5,602 nucleotides of DNA from an uncultured Paraburkholderia sp. (GTDB lineage Bacteria; Pseudomonadota; Gammaproteobacteria; Burkholderiales; Burkholderiaceae): assembly GCA_937917025.1 (NCBI GenBank), contig CALFSF010000024.1, positions 1 through 5,602 of the forward strand, written 5' to 3'. Below the pieces are notes generated by a model. The model saw only the letters and a list, made by a program, of their open reading frames with translations, searched no databases and was not told the DNA's origin. Made by a program: the position numbers and the translations under genes. Below, piece by piece: positions 5,073-5,602 of the stretch (position 1 is its first letter; every line of letters begins with the position of its first letter).

Positions 5073-5602
5073 CTACAGGCCATGCAGCGACGGCTTGACG
5101 ATCTGTTCGAGCATCGGCTTTAACCGGTAGAAAGGGCTGCCGAGCGTCACGCAGCATTCGGGCGCGCGAAACGTCAAACAGAAGAACAGCGCGAGCAGAA
5201 ACAGCGCCTTTCTGTGACGCGTCGCCGAAACGACGATGCCGCTGATCACGGCGAACGGCGTGATGACGAATGCGTCCGCGATCCGCGCGCGCAACCCGCG
5301 CGGCACGAGACGCCCCAGATCCGGCACCGTGATCGCGGCCGGACCATCGGCAAAAAACAGCAGCAGATACGAAATCGATACCGACGAGAGCCAGCGCCCC
5401 CAGTCGATACCCAGCAGATACATCGGCAGCGACGCGACAAAGAGAAACCCGAGCTGCGCCAGATGGCAGCGCAGCATCTCTTCGTGCGCGAGGCCGTAGC
5501 CGCCGCCGTTCCACAGCGTCACGAGCACGAGAATCGCGGCGATGCCGGCGCCCGCGAAGCCCCATACCCAGAACTGCCCGGCCATGAACAGATACGCGAC
5601 GC
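5073..5602 (-). CDS. Polytopic membrane protein, C-terminal part (N-terminus off window)
   Basis: At least 175 residues, open to the window edge. The ATG at 5585 is probably internal because the preceding VAYLF continues a hydrophobic segment. Counting from that Met, hydrophobic membrane segments lie at about 5-25, 42-60, 65-79, 104-121 and 127-139. They are separated by a short GGGYGLAHEEMLR loop (27-39) and a longer polar stretch (80-103). LLGIDWGRWLS (57-67) lies between two membrane segments; DWGR-type motifs of this kind occur, as I recall, in some polysaccharide polymerase-like membrane proteins. Being upstream of manC, a Wzy-like polymerase or other envelope-polysaccharide membrane protein is a reasonable guess, no more. 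The C-terminus holds two adjacent Cys (144-145). The stop is TAG at 5073-5075, 168 bp before manC. Confidence 0.8.
   Translation of the reverse strand, partial: VAYLFMAGQFWVWGFAGAGIAAILVLVTLWNGGGYGLAHEEMLRCHLAQLGFLFVASLPMYLLGIDWGRWLSSVSISYLLLFFADGPAAITVPDLGRLVPRGLRARIADAFVITPFAVISGIVVSATRHRKALFLLALFFCLTFRAPECCVTLGSPFYRLKPMLEQIVKPSLHGL

Noticed and set aside
2943..5123. 726-codon open frame on the plus strand
   Set aside because: Antisense to manC and the flavin reductase. His/Arg/Asp-rich with no domain, no strand support from neighbours, and explained by the codon bias of manC.

Overview
The window is GC-rich, with the strong G/C third-position bias and GGGGAG-type ribosome binding sites expected of a Burkholderiaceae-type betaproteobacterium (Burkholderia or Paraburkholderia-like). 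The assignment rests on composition and protein flavour only; no search was run. Every gene I accept is on the minus strand, so the region reads from right to left. The very long plus-strand open frames are antisense shadows.

Right part, read first (5602 to 2698): the C-terminal part of a polytopic membrane protein with a DWGRW motif (5073-5602, N-terminus outside the window). After a 168 bp gap with a strong hairpin comes a bifunctional mannose-1-phosphate guanylyltransferase / mannose-6-phosphate isomerase (ManC/AlgA type, 3270-4904). Its 3' end overlaps by 29 bp a small flavin reductase gene (2750-3298). An intrinsic terminator at 2698-2718 closes this unit. ManC makes GDP-mannose, so this is probably the end of a polysaccharide (exopolysaccharide or O-antigen) cluster. 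The flavin reductase is an unexpected passenger, apparently translated from the same message.

Middle (2697 to 1537): an intergenic region of about 380 bp with several short repeats and palindromes leads to a FadR-type GntR regulator (1652-2371). It resembles DgoR-like sugar-acid regulators and lacks one of the four usual metal-ligand positions of the FCD domain. A 115 bp gap follows, holding an unusual long inverted repeat that ends on the next start codon.

Left part (1536 to 1): a Gfo/Idh/MocA-family NAD(P)-dependent oxidoreductase (556-1536), an 82 bp gap with a two-tier stem-loop, and the 5' part of a type I signal peptidase gene (1-473, C-terminus outside the window). The regulator and oxidoreductase plausibly form a small sugar or polyol catabolism unit. 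The signal peptidase is outside any recognisable lepA-lepB-rnc setting and may be an accessory copy.

The most unusual signals are in the DNA around the genes. The manC and GntR-regulator genes share an almost identical leader (CGTATCG plus GGGGAGAGTGTC) just before their start codons. A 7+9 bp inverted repeat frames the regulator-oxidoreductase gap, and stacked palindromes precede manC. I found no CRISPR array, insertion sequence, tRNA or rRNA, and no convincing new multi-gene system.
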